From: Liolophura sinensis | Lineage: Eukaryota > Mollusca > Polyplacophora > Chitonida > Chitonidae | Direction of reading: 5' to 3' | Length of the DNA stretch: 64,000 nucleotides | NCBI RefSeq assembly: GCF_032854445.1 | Contig: NC_088295.1 | Coordinates: 32,973,385 to 33,037,384 of the forward strand | Shown here: one piece after another, positions 1 through 11,721 of the stretch | Numbering within the stretch: the stretch's first letter is position 1 | Layout: every line of letters begins with the position of its first letter | Program-made: the position numbers and the translations under genes | Notes under the pieces: generated by a model | What the model was told of the DNA's origin: nothing | The model's database searches: none | The model's input: the letters and a program-made list of their open reading frames with translations, nothing else

Positions 1-536
1 ATTCTGTCTACAAAGCCCACATGAGATCTTTGTGGATCATTGAGAAATCACCGATGGGGCGATGCCCTGTAAGTTTTTCAGGAACAGAAGGATAAACCGA
101 GGACGACGAACGGCAGTCGCAAGGAATCGGACAAGAGAAGTAATATATCTTTAGGAGTTTTATATATAGGATGGGGCTTGTGAGGAACTCGCAAGGACAT
201 CATGTGATAGTCTTAAAATCTGTGATAATCTTAAATTAGTACAGTAACGTATTACTTGATGAACCCGAAATACCGTCCCCAAAGCGTCTATGGTCTCACG
301 TAGCTAGTAATACATTTGTCCGTGCTAAATGCTCCCGATACGCCCTATGACGGGGAAAGATCGCCATGCCATCCTTATATTTGGCCAATTTTCCAAGAAA
401 TTTGGATCTGTACAGGCGCCTTGTCATGTGACCGAAATGACCGCCTTTACGTCAAACTTGCCCAGAGGGCTCGTGTCCTGTTCAGGTTCCGTAACCTTGA
501 TGTAGGAAGTTAAATCTATCTGTAATTGGAAGGCAC
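1..536. other. Sequence upstream of a candidate promoter, no gene seen
   Basis: No protein-like reading frame or repeat that I recognise. A 65-codon open frame at 316-513 has no family resemblance and no splice context, so I do not call it. The stretch matters only because it would hold proximal regulatory sites for the TATA box that follows. Confidence 0.4.
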
Positions 537-598
537 TATATAAGCTGCATACACCTGTGTCTTTTACACAAAGATAAATCAACTTACCAACATCTCAG
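537..598 (+). promoter_or_regulatory. Candidate TATA promoter and noncoding first exon
   Basis: A good TATA box, TATATAAG, lies at 537-544. About 25-30 bases downstream, transcription could begin near 568. The next stretch has no ATG and ends in ACATCTCAG followed by GTATTT, a plausible 5' splice donor at 598/599. This is the layout of a TATA-driven gene with a short 5' untranslated first exon. I could not find the coding exons downstream on the plus strand, so the gene served is unknown and the call rests on the two motifs and their spacing. Confidence 0.3.
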
Positions 599-1880
599 GT
601 ATTTTTCTAGTATTGCAGTAAAATGTGTTTAGTAATTGGTAATGCAATGTTTGCGCTGTCAACCCCAATTAATATCGATGATTTCTTGTGGAACGGTGTA
701 TAAAATTGTGCTGTTTACATCGATAATTGAACCAATATCAAAGTCAAAGTACCCCATTATGTATGGCTGGAATTAAGCGCCCTATGTTTAAGAATATTTC
801 ATAAATACGAGTAAATCATCGGCTTCAGCCAAGTGACTGGCTTGTGATGCACACATGTTTGCCTTTATAACTGACTGTCTGCCACGTCGGTTGGAAGGCA
901 TTCGTCAAAGTTCTGAATTGCTCTTTTCTCTTAGGGGAGGTTGGTGGGGGGATTCACGTATGGATATTTGTAAAGTTTATGTTAAGAAAAGATGCTTAAA
1001 AACAAGGCACATAATTATGTCCAAATGAACCATTTCTTAGTCATAAAATATTGAATGCTTCACGAGAAATGGAAATTTAAACATCAAATTTTCTGTCCTT
1101 GTCTTGCGTTAATCCATAGTCATTCATTCATTCTATCTTAAACATTGCGTTTTGTGGGAACATGAAAGGAACAAAAACTATGCGATGCAAGTCAGCTTCT
1201 TTTTAGTAATTCGCAAAAAAAAAAGAAAAAAAAGAAAGAAAAATCAATTAAAACCAAAACAACAGCACACTTTTCGGAAAACATTAAAAGATAAGAAAAT
1301 ATTTTGACAGATAACATTGTTTGAATACATCTCATTGTTTAATATTCAAAGCAAGGCAAAGTGGTATGAAGATGTGGAAAGTTGGCACCAGATTCGTTTG
1401 TCTGTATTTGGTAATTGAATAAGAAATATTGTGCTGACACTAGATTCGAAATTCATGCAGATCTCAAGTAACCTGCTGGACATCAGTATGAGCTAGTCAT
1501 TTGAATCCATCTACAGTAATGTACCATTCACATATGGTGCTAACGTTTAGTGTAGACTGAAAAAGACCAGGGGTCGACAAACACATTTCGGACTTAAGTG
1601 AAAATTTAAAACCTTGTCACAATGTTTGCATTTTTATTATGAAAGTTGAAATTTTGATACATTTATCTTGAGATAACATTGAGGAGGTGGTAAGGGTTTT
1701 AATGTGCATTACTCAAAAATAAACTCTAAACTCATATATCAAGGTTTGGCTTAGGTCAAAATTGGCTTTGTGGAATCGGCCACTGGGTATTAAGTTGCGG
1801 TTTTTAAAAATTATTTGTACCTATAGCTCACGGAAGTATGTATTTCTTTGAAGTGGGTTTGGACTTGATTTTGAACAGGA
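599..1880. other. AT-rich noncoding stretch
   Basis: I see no coding exon with a family resemblance. It contains a purine-rich A/G simple-sequence tract near 1214-1245. If the promoter at 537 is real, this would be its first intron. Confidence 0.4.
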
Positions 1881-2052
1881 TTTAATTGATTGGTATTTTA
1901 TGCCGCACTCAAGAATATTTCACTTATACGAGGTCGGACAGCTTTATGGTGAGGAGAAAACGGGGCAAACCTCAGAGCGACCGCATTGGTGAGAGGCACC
2001 TGGGTCATTTTGACGTGCTGGCGTGCTAACCTCCTCGGCCACAGAGTCCCCT
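1881..2052 (-). repeat. tRNA-headed SINE, internally deleted
   Basis: Reads on the minus strand. The 3' end (GCCGCACTCAAGAATATTTC on the plus strand) and the tRNA-like head both match the other copies in this window, but roughly 100 bases of the central body are missing, from just after the conserved AAAACGGGGCAAA stretch to the GCGACCGCATTGG stretch. A diverged, older copy. Confidence 0.75.
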
Positions 2053-2164
2053 AATTTAAACTGTCAGTGACCAAAGCAGTTGTAATCTATAGTAACTCCG
2101 TATGTCATCTCGCATTAAATATAGGCCCATGATATATAGGCACACATATTTACACATAGCATGA

Positions 2165-2439
2165 TTTATTTATTTATTTATTTATTTGATTGGTGTTTTA
2201 CGCCGTACTCAAGAATATTTCACTTATACGACGGCGGCCAGCATTATGGTGGGTGGAAACCGGGCAGAGCCCGGGGGAAACCCACGACCATCCGCAGGTT
2301 GCTGGCAGACCTTCCCACTTACGGCCGGAGAGGAAGCCAGCATGAGCTGGACTTGAACTCACAGCGACCGCATTGGTGAGAGGCTCCTGGGTCATTACGC
2401 TGCGCTAGCGCGCTAACCGACTGAGCCACGGAGGCCCCT
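2165..2439 (-). repeat. Full-length tRNA-headed SINE with 12-bp target duplication
   Basis: The best complete minus-strand copy of the window's dominant SINE. On its own strand it has a tRNA-derived head with an A box of the TGGCTCAGTCGG type and a B box like GAGTTCAAGTCC, a conserved body with GGGTTTCCCCCGGGCTCTGC, a 3' part with GAGTACGGCGTAAAACACC, and an (AAAT)n tail. It is flanked by the identical direct repeat CACATAGCATGA at 2153-2164 and 2440-2451, the mark of LINE-driven retroposition. An open frame across it is not a gene. Confidence 0.92.
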
Positions 2440-2451
2440 CACATAGCATGA

Positions 2452-2520
2452 ACATGTATACATACACATGTATACATACATAAATACCTACATGTACACA
2501 TAGATACATACATAGCAGAC
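2452..2520. repeat. (CATACA/TGTA)n-type simple repeat
   Basis: Degenerate purine-pyrimidine alternation made of CATGTATACATACA-like units directly next to the SINE target duplication. Confidence 0.6.
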
Positions 2521-3110
2521 CAAACATTGACATAGAACTGGGAGTTGTTGTTTGTTAATGAATTTTCTCCACATTGATATAACTAATTAGTTAAGTTGGC
2601 CTCTAATGGCTGACATTTTTTTTATCGAATATGTTAACACTGTCGCTCATAGATGCTAAAGTTTTTTCCATACTATATTGTTTCTGCAATAGGTAAAGAA
2701 AGTTATTTATATTTAATCTAGTATTCCCAAATTTATTATCATATACGTATTTCTTTGCAAAAAGTATAATAAGATTTGTTAATTAAATATTAATTATTGT
2801 TGAATTTATTACTTTGTTAGGTAGTCCTGTAACTCTTGTAACTCTTCCCAGAAAGATTTTACCACTGATGCTCAATGGTTTCTTTTTCCGTCCTGTAAAA
2901 ACTACAGATATCAGAATCTTTCTTTCCTATTTGATAAAGATACGAGTTTGTACAGATGATGCCATGGAGAAAATTGTAACGAAAATTCCTCAATTTTGCT
3001 TCTGCTGTACAAGAAAGAACCACAATATTGATTGAACAGCACCTGTCAGTGATTATGATTTCTAACAGAATGTCTTCACAAAAGTGTAGATAAAAGTCAA
3101 AACAACTTTT
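2521..3110. other. AT-rich noncoding stretch
   Basis: Very AT-rich sequence with no exon-like structure. Overlapping open frames on both strands at 2814-3158 have no domain resemblance. Confidence 0.4.
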
Positions 3111-3118
3111 AAATAAGT

Positions 3119-3340
3119 AATCCGTTAAATTTAACGGAGGCTCTGTTTTCTGAGTCATGTTAGAATGTATTCTGGCATTTGCAGCAGACTAATGTTAAAT
3201 ATGACATATACATTAGATTAGTTCAACAGATATATTGTATTACCTTAACAGCATGTTATGGTACAATAACAGAGTACATTCTAACATCACTCAGACTATC
3301 TTTTAAAATCAAAATGTGAAACAGATTTCTTTTCAGTAAA
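3119..3340. repeat. Palindromic MITE-like element, copy A
   Basis: Begins at a self-complementary GTTAAATTTAAC box. An inner inverted repeat pairs GAGTCATGTTAGAATGTATTC (about 3151-3171) with its near complement ending at about 3295. The same words recur at 21.56 kb and 40.5-40.75 kb, so this is a dispersed short foldback family. It has no coding capacity. Termini and any target duplication are uncertain. Confidence 0.6.
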
Positions 3341-5600
3341 ACTTTTTTTTTAGTCAGGATTCAAGATTTGGCATAAACTCCAAAATGTCCATGTATCAAC
3401 GTAAAGATAGATATCAGAGTGATTCTTATAACCATTCATTATATAGCAATGATTATAAAATTTGACCTACTTTCACTGCCACAGCCAAGCGAATCCGTCA
3501 CTGCAAAAGTATGTCTTGTCACCTAAAAAACAAACGAAAAAGAGAAGTTCTAATTTTGGCCACGTATATTAAGGATCTTTTGATACATTCTGTCCAACGA
3601 ATTGCTTGACAAAAATGTGAAGGACATTAAATGTACTCCAGATGAACAATAAATCCTTTGTTTTATCGACATGTCACCAAGCAGTTTTGTTGTGCCTCTA
3701 TTAAGGCACATATTGACGTGTTTTGACGTATTTCCTAAATCACGTGCGGTATAGAAATCATTAACTTATGTTGTCTTCTTGAAAACAGCTCTATGTAAAA
3801 CACTTTTTTTTACTTGCCTACATGGTTAATATGATCTTTGTTAGTTTTAATCAATGCTCTTTATTATCAAAATCAATTGGATTATCTCACTCACGGTGAA
3901 CCGTCAGAGGAGAATTTCGGATATGAAGCCAACATATTTTGCATAACCATACGGTCTTTAATATTTAGCCATACTGCATTCATTATTAAGGTGAGATGCT
4001 TTTTAGTCTTAAGAATATGAGATACTTTTGTGCGTGTATAGATATAGTTTCTCTCACAAGAACGGTTACAATGGTCAGAGTGAGCCAGAGGCCATTGTAG
4101 ACTTTCCGCATGTCTGGATCCATGGCAGGGTTTTCCAAATATCATGAATCGCGAGACACATTGGTATACCTGTCAAAAACAAACAGATGTTAAAGATGTG
4201 TACAGTAGCCAGCTCAGAAAAGTGAATATGAACATAGACTTTCGCGGTGTACAAGGGCAAATGTATCTATCGACCATACAGTAGTTCAAGAAATATCTAA
4301 AACTGTAATCTGACGAAATTATCGTGTATTTACACAATGGCTTGCATGTGTACACAGTGTCTTCTAATGGTGATATGTATCATGGAGTCAAATAAGTTAT
4401 CAAACTTGACAGTATCGCTATCTGGAGTTTGAAACACGTTTGGAAGAGATGTAGACGTGTGTACTATTCAAACAGACTAACAGTAGCTGTAACAGTACTC
4501 CATTATATCCATTAAAATCTAACCTATCTGATGATAAGATGCCATCTTACCTGTCGTCTTCAGTCTTTTATGGCTGAGGTTAACATTACAGGGGGAGACA
4601 GAGAGTAAACATTACCTGGGCCTGTATGTCGTCATTTACCACACTGATTGTGTACATTTGCATTCATCATCGTTTCTTCCTGCTTATCCAGTTAGTCGTA
4701 ACTTGTTAAATAGATAGACCACATATGGAACAAAAAAAAGGTTAAAAATATATTTTCTTGTCATGTCGGCTATACAGTAAAGGTGTGCTATAGAAAAGAG
4801 TATAACTACTTTGAACTGGCCTTTCCCCATCTATGTTATGATTGTGATTCAGTATTCACCACTGGCGCACGTATACAAAATATATGAATGATGTATTAAT
4901 TCTGAGGTGTAGTTTATAATATGCCCCAGTACTCCTGGTTTGTATACAAGTGAATAAGTCAGTGGTTGTGTGAAATCTGAGAGGAATACGTGAGGAAAGG
5001 ATGTACAAACATGTGCATATATGTATAGCACTGTTGAGGTACTATACTGGCTGAAGAGAGAAACAGCGACATGCTACACACGATGCAATGCCCTATAGTT
5101 ACCGAGCAACATGTTATGTTTGGAAGATCGCACTGTACGTCAACAAAAATTGTATAGTTTAGAGAAGTTATTGAGTGAAATTCACCCTTATGTTTATATC
5201 TTTTTAACAGTATGGCGGTGGTGCTAGGCACGGAACTGTACATTAGAGTACTGCTTGTGTTAAAATTAAGCAGCGTCTAAATTATTACTGGGTTCACCTC
5301 CGAATGTTAGAATTTGCGATGGTTTTCTCCGGGCTTTGTCCCGCTTTCTTTGTACTCAGGCTTAGCAGCAAGGAAACGAAACTGCTCCACATCTTTCACA
5401 AAAAACAAATTTCTCTCATATTATTTTTTAGCAAATTATACTCGTTTATTCAGATGAAGCCATCGTGATATTCATGACAGGGAGGAAGAGGGAAGTTTAA
5501 TCAAATTTTGAGTCATCATTACATTACCATATCTTTCAGCTCCTTGTCAGATCTTGTCCAAATCTTTAGAATCTTACATTATTTATCGACGGTTGTACAA
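3341..5600. other. Noncoding stretch, nothing recognised
   Basis: Several short open frames (60-94 codons) occur on the minus strand between 3.9 and 5.25 kb, but they overlap each other and show neither conserved motifs nor consistent splice sites. No repeat family that I recognise. Confidence 0.35.
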
Positions 5601-5624
5601 CATGTGACCTGTGAGAAAGCTGGG

Positions 5625-5800
5625 GATGGGTGCAGGTGTGGGGTGGAGGGTTGGGACTAACGCGTCTGTCTCATTGCAGCCCATTGACCAAACTGACGTT
5701 GTGGGTTCGAATAACGCTTTGGTTGGTTTGACTATGCCTAAGTGAGGAATTTTGTCAGGTGTGAGACTAACGGATTAGTTTCGCCCTGTGCCGTCCGTCG
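5625..5800 (+). repeat. Possible diverged tRNA-derived SINE of a second family
   Basis: A B-box-like GGGTTCGAATAACGC at about 5702-5716 follows an A-box-like stretch (GGTTGGGACTAACGCG) at about 5650-5666. The spacing resembles a tRNA-derived RNA polymerase III promoter, but it is not a foldable tRNA. I saw no second copy in the window, so this is tentative. Confidence 0.25.
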
Positions 5801-6880
5801 AGTGATTATAATTAAATGGCTACCATTCTGATAGTCAGTAGTCAAATTTTTTTTACCGGTATACTTGATTGCTGGCGACTTTGTATTGTTCATCATCCTC
5901 AGGTTAGAAATCGTTTGGATATATTATGTATAAAACTAGACACACTGCTGCATTTTATTGTACTAAATGACGAAGTATGATTCGTTTGGAGCAGATTTCA
6001 AAATTGCAGCGTTAAAATAAAGTGTAATAGCGAAAATGGCTGAGTATGTGTGCGTGTACCATGTTTAAATGCTTCGCCCCCTTTGCTTTCTTTTGCACGT
6101 ACCAACAGTAGCTAGACTGTGTAAAGGTAAGTATGTATGCTGGATAGGTTAGTCTTATGTTGAGGTAGGTAAACACACGCATATAATAGCCCTAGGAATT
6201 ATGCATACCGGTAAACAGAATCGCCTTCCAGACGAGTGTTACAGATGTAAATGTTTGTGTGAATCTACAGGTATAACGCACGGCTTTGATGAGAAAGCAT
6301 TCTCAAGTAAGATATTGGACTTTCTTTGACAGAGACCACCTAGAGTCTTCTTTTTGTGTAGTTCTTTTCAAACATTTGAAATACAAACCATTTGCATGCA
6401 GAGCAATTCATTCCATCCCAAATATTTGTGAAAGTATTCAACGAGAAGTGGTTGCCATGGCGATATATTTTCATCTTCATGGTACTGCGCACACAGGACT
6501 GCTCACGAGCCGGGGATTTAAGTCTGGTTGGAAATGGAAACATTTTGAATGTGGAACTCAACCTGGAGCAGGGTCCCAGCACAAAAAGGCGACGGCCAAG
6601 AGATTGAAGGCTCTTTAACACCAGATGGGTTGAGAAGCATGCTAAGCAACATGCACGAGAGTAAAATGAGAAATCATAACAATGCGTATTAAGTGATTAA
6701 GTTATAATGCATTTTTATCGGCATATTTTCTGAAACCCAAACCAGAGGGCGGTCCTTGTTTCAAGCGATGAAAAAGGTTTTCAAGAGTAGCCAAGCATGA
6801 ACTGATTTCCGGGACTAAAACGGACAAAACATAGCTTCTCAAGCACACAATACACAAGTATTTCAATTTGTTTTACCAAA
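5801..6880. other. Noncoding stretch, nothing recognised
   Basis: Open frames on both strands at 6286-6621 mirror each other and show no family resemblance. No clear repeat. Confidence 0.35.
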
Positions 6881-6892
6881 TCAAAGTAATCT

Positions 6893-6917
6893 TTGATTTG
6901 ATTTGATTTGATTTATT
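6893..6917 (-). repeat. (AAATC)n 3' tail of the LINE
   Basis: On the plus strand this reads as repeated TTTGA units directly downstream of AATAAA-like sequence on the LINE strand. It marks the 3' end of the retrotransposon. Confidence 0.7.
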
Positions 6918-6984
6918 CACCAGAAAGCAAGTAGAAAAGGAAGAACATCTCAATACCTCTCTGTACCTAAACCTCTTGTACCCG

Positions 6985-7215
6985 CATGGTTATATATAAA
7001 TATATATACACACATACATATACATACATATACATACACACCCGCAAACACACAGGCACACGCATATGTATGTACATGTACGTATATTCATACAAATACA
7101 TCTTAAATATTATCGTAATGTGCACAGTATAAGTAGGCCTATATAATAATGGTTTTTCTTAATCAAGGTTAATACAAACAGGTATATACACACACACATA
7201 ATTACATATATACGG
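6985..7215. repeat. (TA/CA)-rich simple repeats in LINE 3' UTR
   Basis: Runs of TATATA, CATACATA and CACACA lie inside the 3' untranslated part of the LINE at about 6990-7090 and 7180-7200. Confidence 0.6.
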
Positions 7216-7654
7216 ATACATCAGTTTGTCAACATAATACAACTTATAGCACTCTGGCGTGAGCAGAAACCCCAAAGGGCTTATTGTATCCCATAACATG
7301 TTTAAATTTAATTGACAAGAGATGCTAACTGGTTAATACTCATATGTTGGAATGAAGCACTTGCACATACGTACACGTGTACCTAATTATGCATACACAT
7401 AGTAGTTACTACTGTAGCACCCACTCCTAAATGTAAGGATATACAGACAGTAAAGAGAATTTACATTCGTAAATATGTGTACAAATATGCACACGCACAC
7501 ATGTGCACTTATGTATTAATATTCATATCAATCAAGGCGACAACAATATACTATCAAGTTAAGCAAGCAACTACGTGTCGCAACTGAGTTAATTCAAAAC
7601 GTATGTACAATTGTGGATGACTTGGTGTAGTAATGATTATAGCTATATGCTTCA

Positions 7655-8420
7655 TCAGCTGTATATTTTTCTCAGGAGTAAAGTTTTCAAAGACGATTTA
7701 AATAATGATAAAGAGGTGATTCCTTTTAAATTGGAGGGCAGTTTATTCCATTCGATCGGTCCTTTTATTTTACAAGTGTGTAGGGATAAATTGCTTCTAT
7801 GAAATGGTCGGTGTAAGTTAAAATATGATGTTCTAGTTGGATAGCAGTGAATATCAGACTGTTTTGTAAAGTAAGTACGGGTGTATAATGGAGTAATGCT
7901 AGGATTGTAGAAGTATTTGTGAACTAACTGGAGTGTCTGAAAGGTGTTAACCGCGGTAACAGGTAAGATATTATACTCAGTAAAAATAGGCGCGGTGTGT
8001 TCGTATTTATGAGAGGAGGTAATAATGCGTAATGCTCGTTTTTGAAGACGGATCAGGGGAAGAAGATGTGTTTCATAAGTATTTCCCCACACCGCATTGC
8101 AGTACGTAATATATGGGTTAATAAGTGCATAGTACAAGATGAACAGAGTATTTTTCTTTAGGGCATATTTAATATGATTTATCACCCCTAAATTACGGGA
8201 TATTTTTTTGCAGATATTATTTATGTGGTTTGTCCACGTTAATCTTTCATTGAAAGTTATACCTAAGAAATTGAAGGTCTTGATTTTTTCGATATTTACG
8301 CCTGCTATAGCCAGGAAAGGAGTATCGTGATTATTTATTCTGCGATTGGGAGCGATGTACATAAATTTGGTTTTCTTAATATTAAGAGACAGTTTATTGC
8401 AACATAGCCAATCGTAAATT
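7655..8420 (-). pseudogene. LINE ORF2, C-terminal part of reverse transcriptase
   Basis: This frame continues the reverse transcriptase after a one-base deletion in an A-run at about 8420. It holds the thumb-like region (FLGITFNERLTW) and the cysteine/aromatic block YCNAVWG followed by LQKRALRII, typical of Jockey/CR1-group ORF2 C-termini. It ends in a regular stop at the left edge. There is no RNase H domain. Confidence 0.85.
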
Positions 8421-9615
8421 TTTCAATTTCACGATTAAAAGTTTCCAGGAGGTGTGCTGGATCATCATTGCAAAGGACAACACTAGTATCATCAGCAAAC
8501 AATATGATATCAAGTAGAGATGAAACATCTTTAATGTCATTAATGTATATTAAAAAGAGAAGGGGTCCTAGGATTGAGCCCTGAGGAACACCAATATTCA
8601 TGTATTTAGTAGTTGATCGGCAATCGTGGTATAAAAGGCAATGTGATCTGTTTTTCAGATAATCATTAAACCATATATTACTAAGACCTTTGACACCATA
8701 ATGGTCGAGTTTTTTCAACAATATATTGTGGTCTACAGTATCAAAAGCCTTTGCAAGGTCTAGAAAAAGAGTGATGCTGTACTTATTTGTTTCTTTAGCA
8801 GTTACTAGTTTATCATATAGAGCAATTATTGCATGTGTAGTAGAGTGATGCGATCTGAAACCGAACTGTTGACTGTATATAATATCGTTCATTTCGAGGA
8901 ACGTCGTCAGACAGTTAACCACCAGTTTTTCGATGATTTTGCTGAAACACGGTAAGACAGATATTGGTCGGTAATTTTTAAACTCCTTCATTTCACCCGA
9001 TTTATACACTGGTGTGAGTTTAGCACTTTTCATTTTATCAGGGAATATTCCAGTTTGAAGCGATACGTTTATTATATGGGTCAGCGGTTTCGCTATTGCT
9101 GTGGCACAATACTTTACAACTGAAACACGAATCTCATCTAGTCCAGGAGAGCTATTCTTCAGTCCCATGATAACATCTACAACTTCTGCTGAGGTACAGG
9201 GATCGAGAATGAAATTTGGTACTGATGGTGTTTTGAGAAAAGTTTCAAAATTTTGCCCCATCTGCGGTATCTCCCCAGCAATAACACTTGGGGCTGTGTT
9301 AAAGTAACCATTAAAATTGTCTGCTATGCTCTGAGGATCACTGTCTTCAATATCATTTATATAAAAAGATTTAGGTAGTACATTATTACGTTTCGTCTGT
9401 ATAAGTTCATTTATTATTTTCCATGTGCCCTTTATGTTATTGTTAACCAGATTAAATTGATTGTCATAATAAGATTTTCTGGAAATACGAAGTGTGTGAT
9501 TTAATTTATTTCTATATGTTCTGTATTGCTTACTTATCGTGCTGTCATTATGCTTCAGGTGTAGTTTATACAACTTATTCTTTTCTTTGCATGAATTTAA
9601 AATGGCTGAGCTTAT
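8335..9615 (-). pseudogene. LINE ORF2, reverse transcriptase core
   Basis: Reverse transcriptase fingers and palm. Visible motifs in order are YRPISVLPCFSKIIEK, then QFGFR, LFLDLAKAFDTVDHNILL (first catalytic Asp), GVPQGSILGPLLF, and FADDTSVV (the YxDD-type catalytic pair). All catalytic aspartates are present. It is separated from the endonuclease part by one missing base in an A-run near 9622 and from the C-terminal part by another near 8420. Apart from those two breaks the frame is fully open over more than 1.2 kb, so decay is minimal. Confidence 0.92.
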
Positions 9616-10838
9616 CCAAGGTTTTGTTTTTTATTGCTATGTTTAAATTTACGAAGTGGAAAGCACTGATCATAAATGGATTTAAATTGCTCTAGAAAAG
9701 AGTCATATGCGACATTGGTATCGCTTTCATTAAACACGTGATTCCATTTATAATTATTCAAACATGCTTTAAAGTTAAGCTTATTATTTTCAGAAAAAAG
9801 ACGTTTATAGATTGGGATAGGTTTGCTTTCGTTCTTATCATATAATGGCTGACTGCTAAAATGGAAAATGGGAAAATGATCGGTTATATCAGTCAAGAGA
9901 ATGCCGGAAGTCAATGCACTTTGGTGATGATTCGTAAATATGTTGTCGATCAAAGTTGCAGTCCTATCGGTTATTCTTGTGGGCTTTGTAATTTTGGGGA
10001 AAAAATGGAACGATTTAAGGTTTTCTAAGAAATACTTTGACGGTAGGTGTGTGTCTGCTTTGAATAAATCAATGTTGAAATCACCAAATATTGTACAGAG
10101 TTTGTTTTCAGGCTTGATGGTCTCCAAAATTGAGGACAGTTGATCGTTGAAACAATCAACACTTTTATCCGGTGGCCTATAAAAGATACCTATGATTTGT
10201 TTATTTTGTTTTTGAGTAGTTTCTATGAACAAACTCTCATATTCGCCATCATCATCAACAAGACTGAGATCTTCTCTAATAAAACATTCACCCAGGCTGG
10301 TATGGACAAAAAGAACTAGGCCTCCCCCTTTTCTTTTAGAGCGAGATGAGAAGAACGATTTATAATTAGGGATATCATAAAGGTGTTCTGTTCCTGGGTT
10401 GAGCCAGCTCTCAGACATTCCTATGATTGAAAAAGGATAATCTAGACTTATGATGTAGGGCAAAATCTCAGAGTAGTGTTTTTTTAAACTTCTTGCATTT
10501 AAGTGTAACACAGAAAATGGTTTGTTTTTGCTATCTAAGAAAGGTCTTGACAAAGTCTTAAAAGACTCTTCAAGAAAATAATTAGCCTGGTGATCGTGGA
10601 TCTCTCTCCAGTAATCTTGTTCCTCAAAGGAATCGTCAGTTATATACTGGGTGCCATCGATTACATTTATATGTAGTAGGTTAAAACAAAGATTGTCAAG
10701 GTTTAAAACTGCATAGGTCGATTTTATCACTGGGTTTACAGGATTGTTATGCACAGTGGAGTCAGTAAAATCTATGCAATCATAAAAAGGTAACTGTTCA
10801 AGAGTCGATGTGCCCTCATCATTGTTATTATCAGCCAT
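9612..10838 (-). CDS. LINE ORF2, apurinic-like endonuclease part
   Basis: 408 codons from an ATG at 10838. Residues about 1-105 match no domain that I recognise. Residues about 106-345 form an exonuclease-endonuclease-phosphatase fold: HLNARSLKKH (Asn of the active site), SESWL (metal-binding Glu), GIFYRPP, GDFNIDLF (catalytic Asp/Asn) and DITDHFPIF (Asp-His pair). This enzyme nicks target DNA to prime reverse transcription. The frame ends just before the reverse transcriptase because of a one-base indel, so it should read on into the next frame in an intact element. Confidence 0.9.
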   Translation of the reverse strand: MADNNNDEGTSTLEQLPFYDCIDFTDSTVHNNPVNPVIKSTYAVLNLDNLCFNLLHINVIDGTQYITDDSFEEQDYWREIHDHQANYFLEESFKTLSRPFLDSKNKPFSVLHLNARSLKKHYSEILPYIISLDYPFSIIGMSESWLNPGTEHLYDIPNYKSFFSSRSKRKGGGLVLFVHTSLGECFIREDLSLVDDDGEYESLFIETTQKQNKQIIGIFYRPPDKSVDCFNDQLSSILETIKPENKLCTIFGDFNIDLFKADTHLPSKYFLENLKSFHFFPKITKPTRITDRTATLIDNIFTNHHQSALTSGILLTDITDHFPIFHFSSQPLYDKNESKPIPIYKRLFSENNKLNFKACLNNYKWNHVFNESDTNVAYDSFLEQFKSIYDQCFPLRKFKHSNKKQNLG

Positions 10839-11721
10839 AATATTGCAAGACAGATTTCAATGATATGGCTGATGAGAGGCATACATACTTTAAGGTCCCA
10901 ATTTGAATATACACAATAATATAACAACAGTAGTGAAATAAAAAGGTGCAAACATATACACAGTGATCAAAGCGCTCACTGTACATCCTCGCTGATCGAT
11001 GACTCCTGTAGGCCATGTGCAGGGATAAGATTTTAAGAGGAATAAAAAAGGAATGAAACAAGAATAAGTAAACAAAATAAAAATATAATAATTGATTACT
11101 GGAGTTTAGATTTTCTAAGACATAAAAGACAGAATTACTACAGTATGGCAGATGAGACATTCAAGTCTAACATATTTTGAGATCCAATTTACAGCACTTG
11201 TGTTACACACAAACTGACACTCTGATCAAAGGGAGATTAACGTATCACATGGTATTAATAAGAGTAATTCAGATGAATACTATCAGAACAGGTTTTCTCA
11301 TTGTTGGTCAAGTACCAAGATATTGAAATGCAAGATCTGTACGTCATGGTCAAGCAGGGTGTACGTGCAAATACATAAAGGCAGTGGCATTTAATATATG
11401 ATATTTATCTAATTAATTGTAATAGTTGTCACTCACAGGTGGTCAAAGGGAGATAAATGTAGTGCAACAAGGAAATGCAATACACGCCATGTAAATGATA
11501 TGAGTTAAGTATCATCATTATTAAGTACATAAATGTGGAACTGAGATAAACGTCTGCGTGGCACTGTTCAGTAGTGGGTGAAAGGATGTGTTCAATTACC
11601 ACATGTATAAGGAGCAAAATGATCTGATTTGTTTGTCAACTGAACTCACTTTGTCCCTGGCACCCGACAGATGACCTAACAATGCACAGCAGCAGACTGA
11701 GGGGTGCAGTTTTCAGATGGT
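10839..11721 (-). other. LINE inter-ORF spacer with degenerate internal repeats
   Basis: About 880 bases without a convincing coding frame separate ORF1 from ORF2, far longer than usual for this class. Similar words recur at intervals of roughly 220-280 bases: GATGAGA(G/C)(A/G) plus CCAATTT near 10.87 and 11.15 kb, and TGATCAAAG/GGTCAAAGGGAGAT near 10.97, 11.22 and 11.44 kb. This suggests an imperfect tandem array. Confidence 0.5.

Noticed and set aside
2165-2439. Possible tRNA gene on the minus strand
   Set aside because: A and B boxes are present but the acceptor and anticodon stems do not pair; it is the tRNA-derived head of a SINE.
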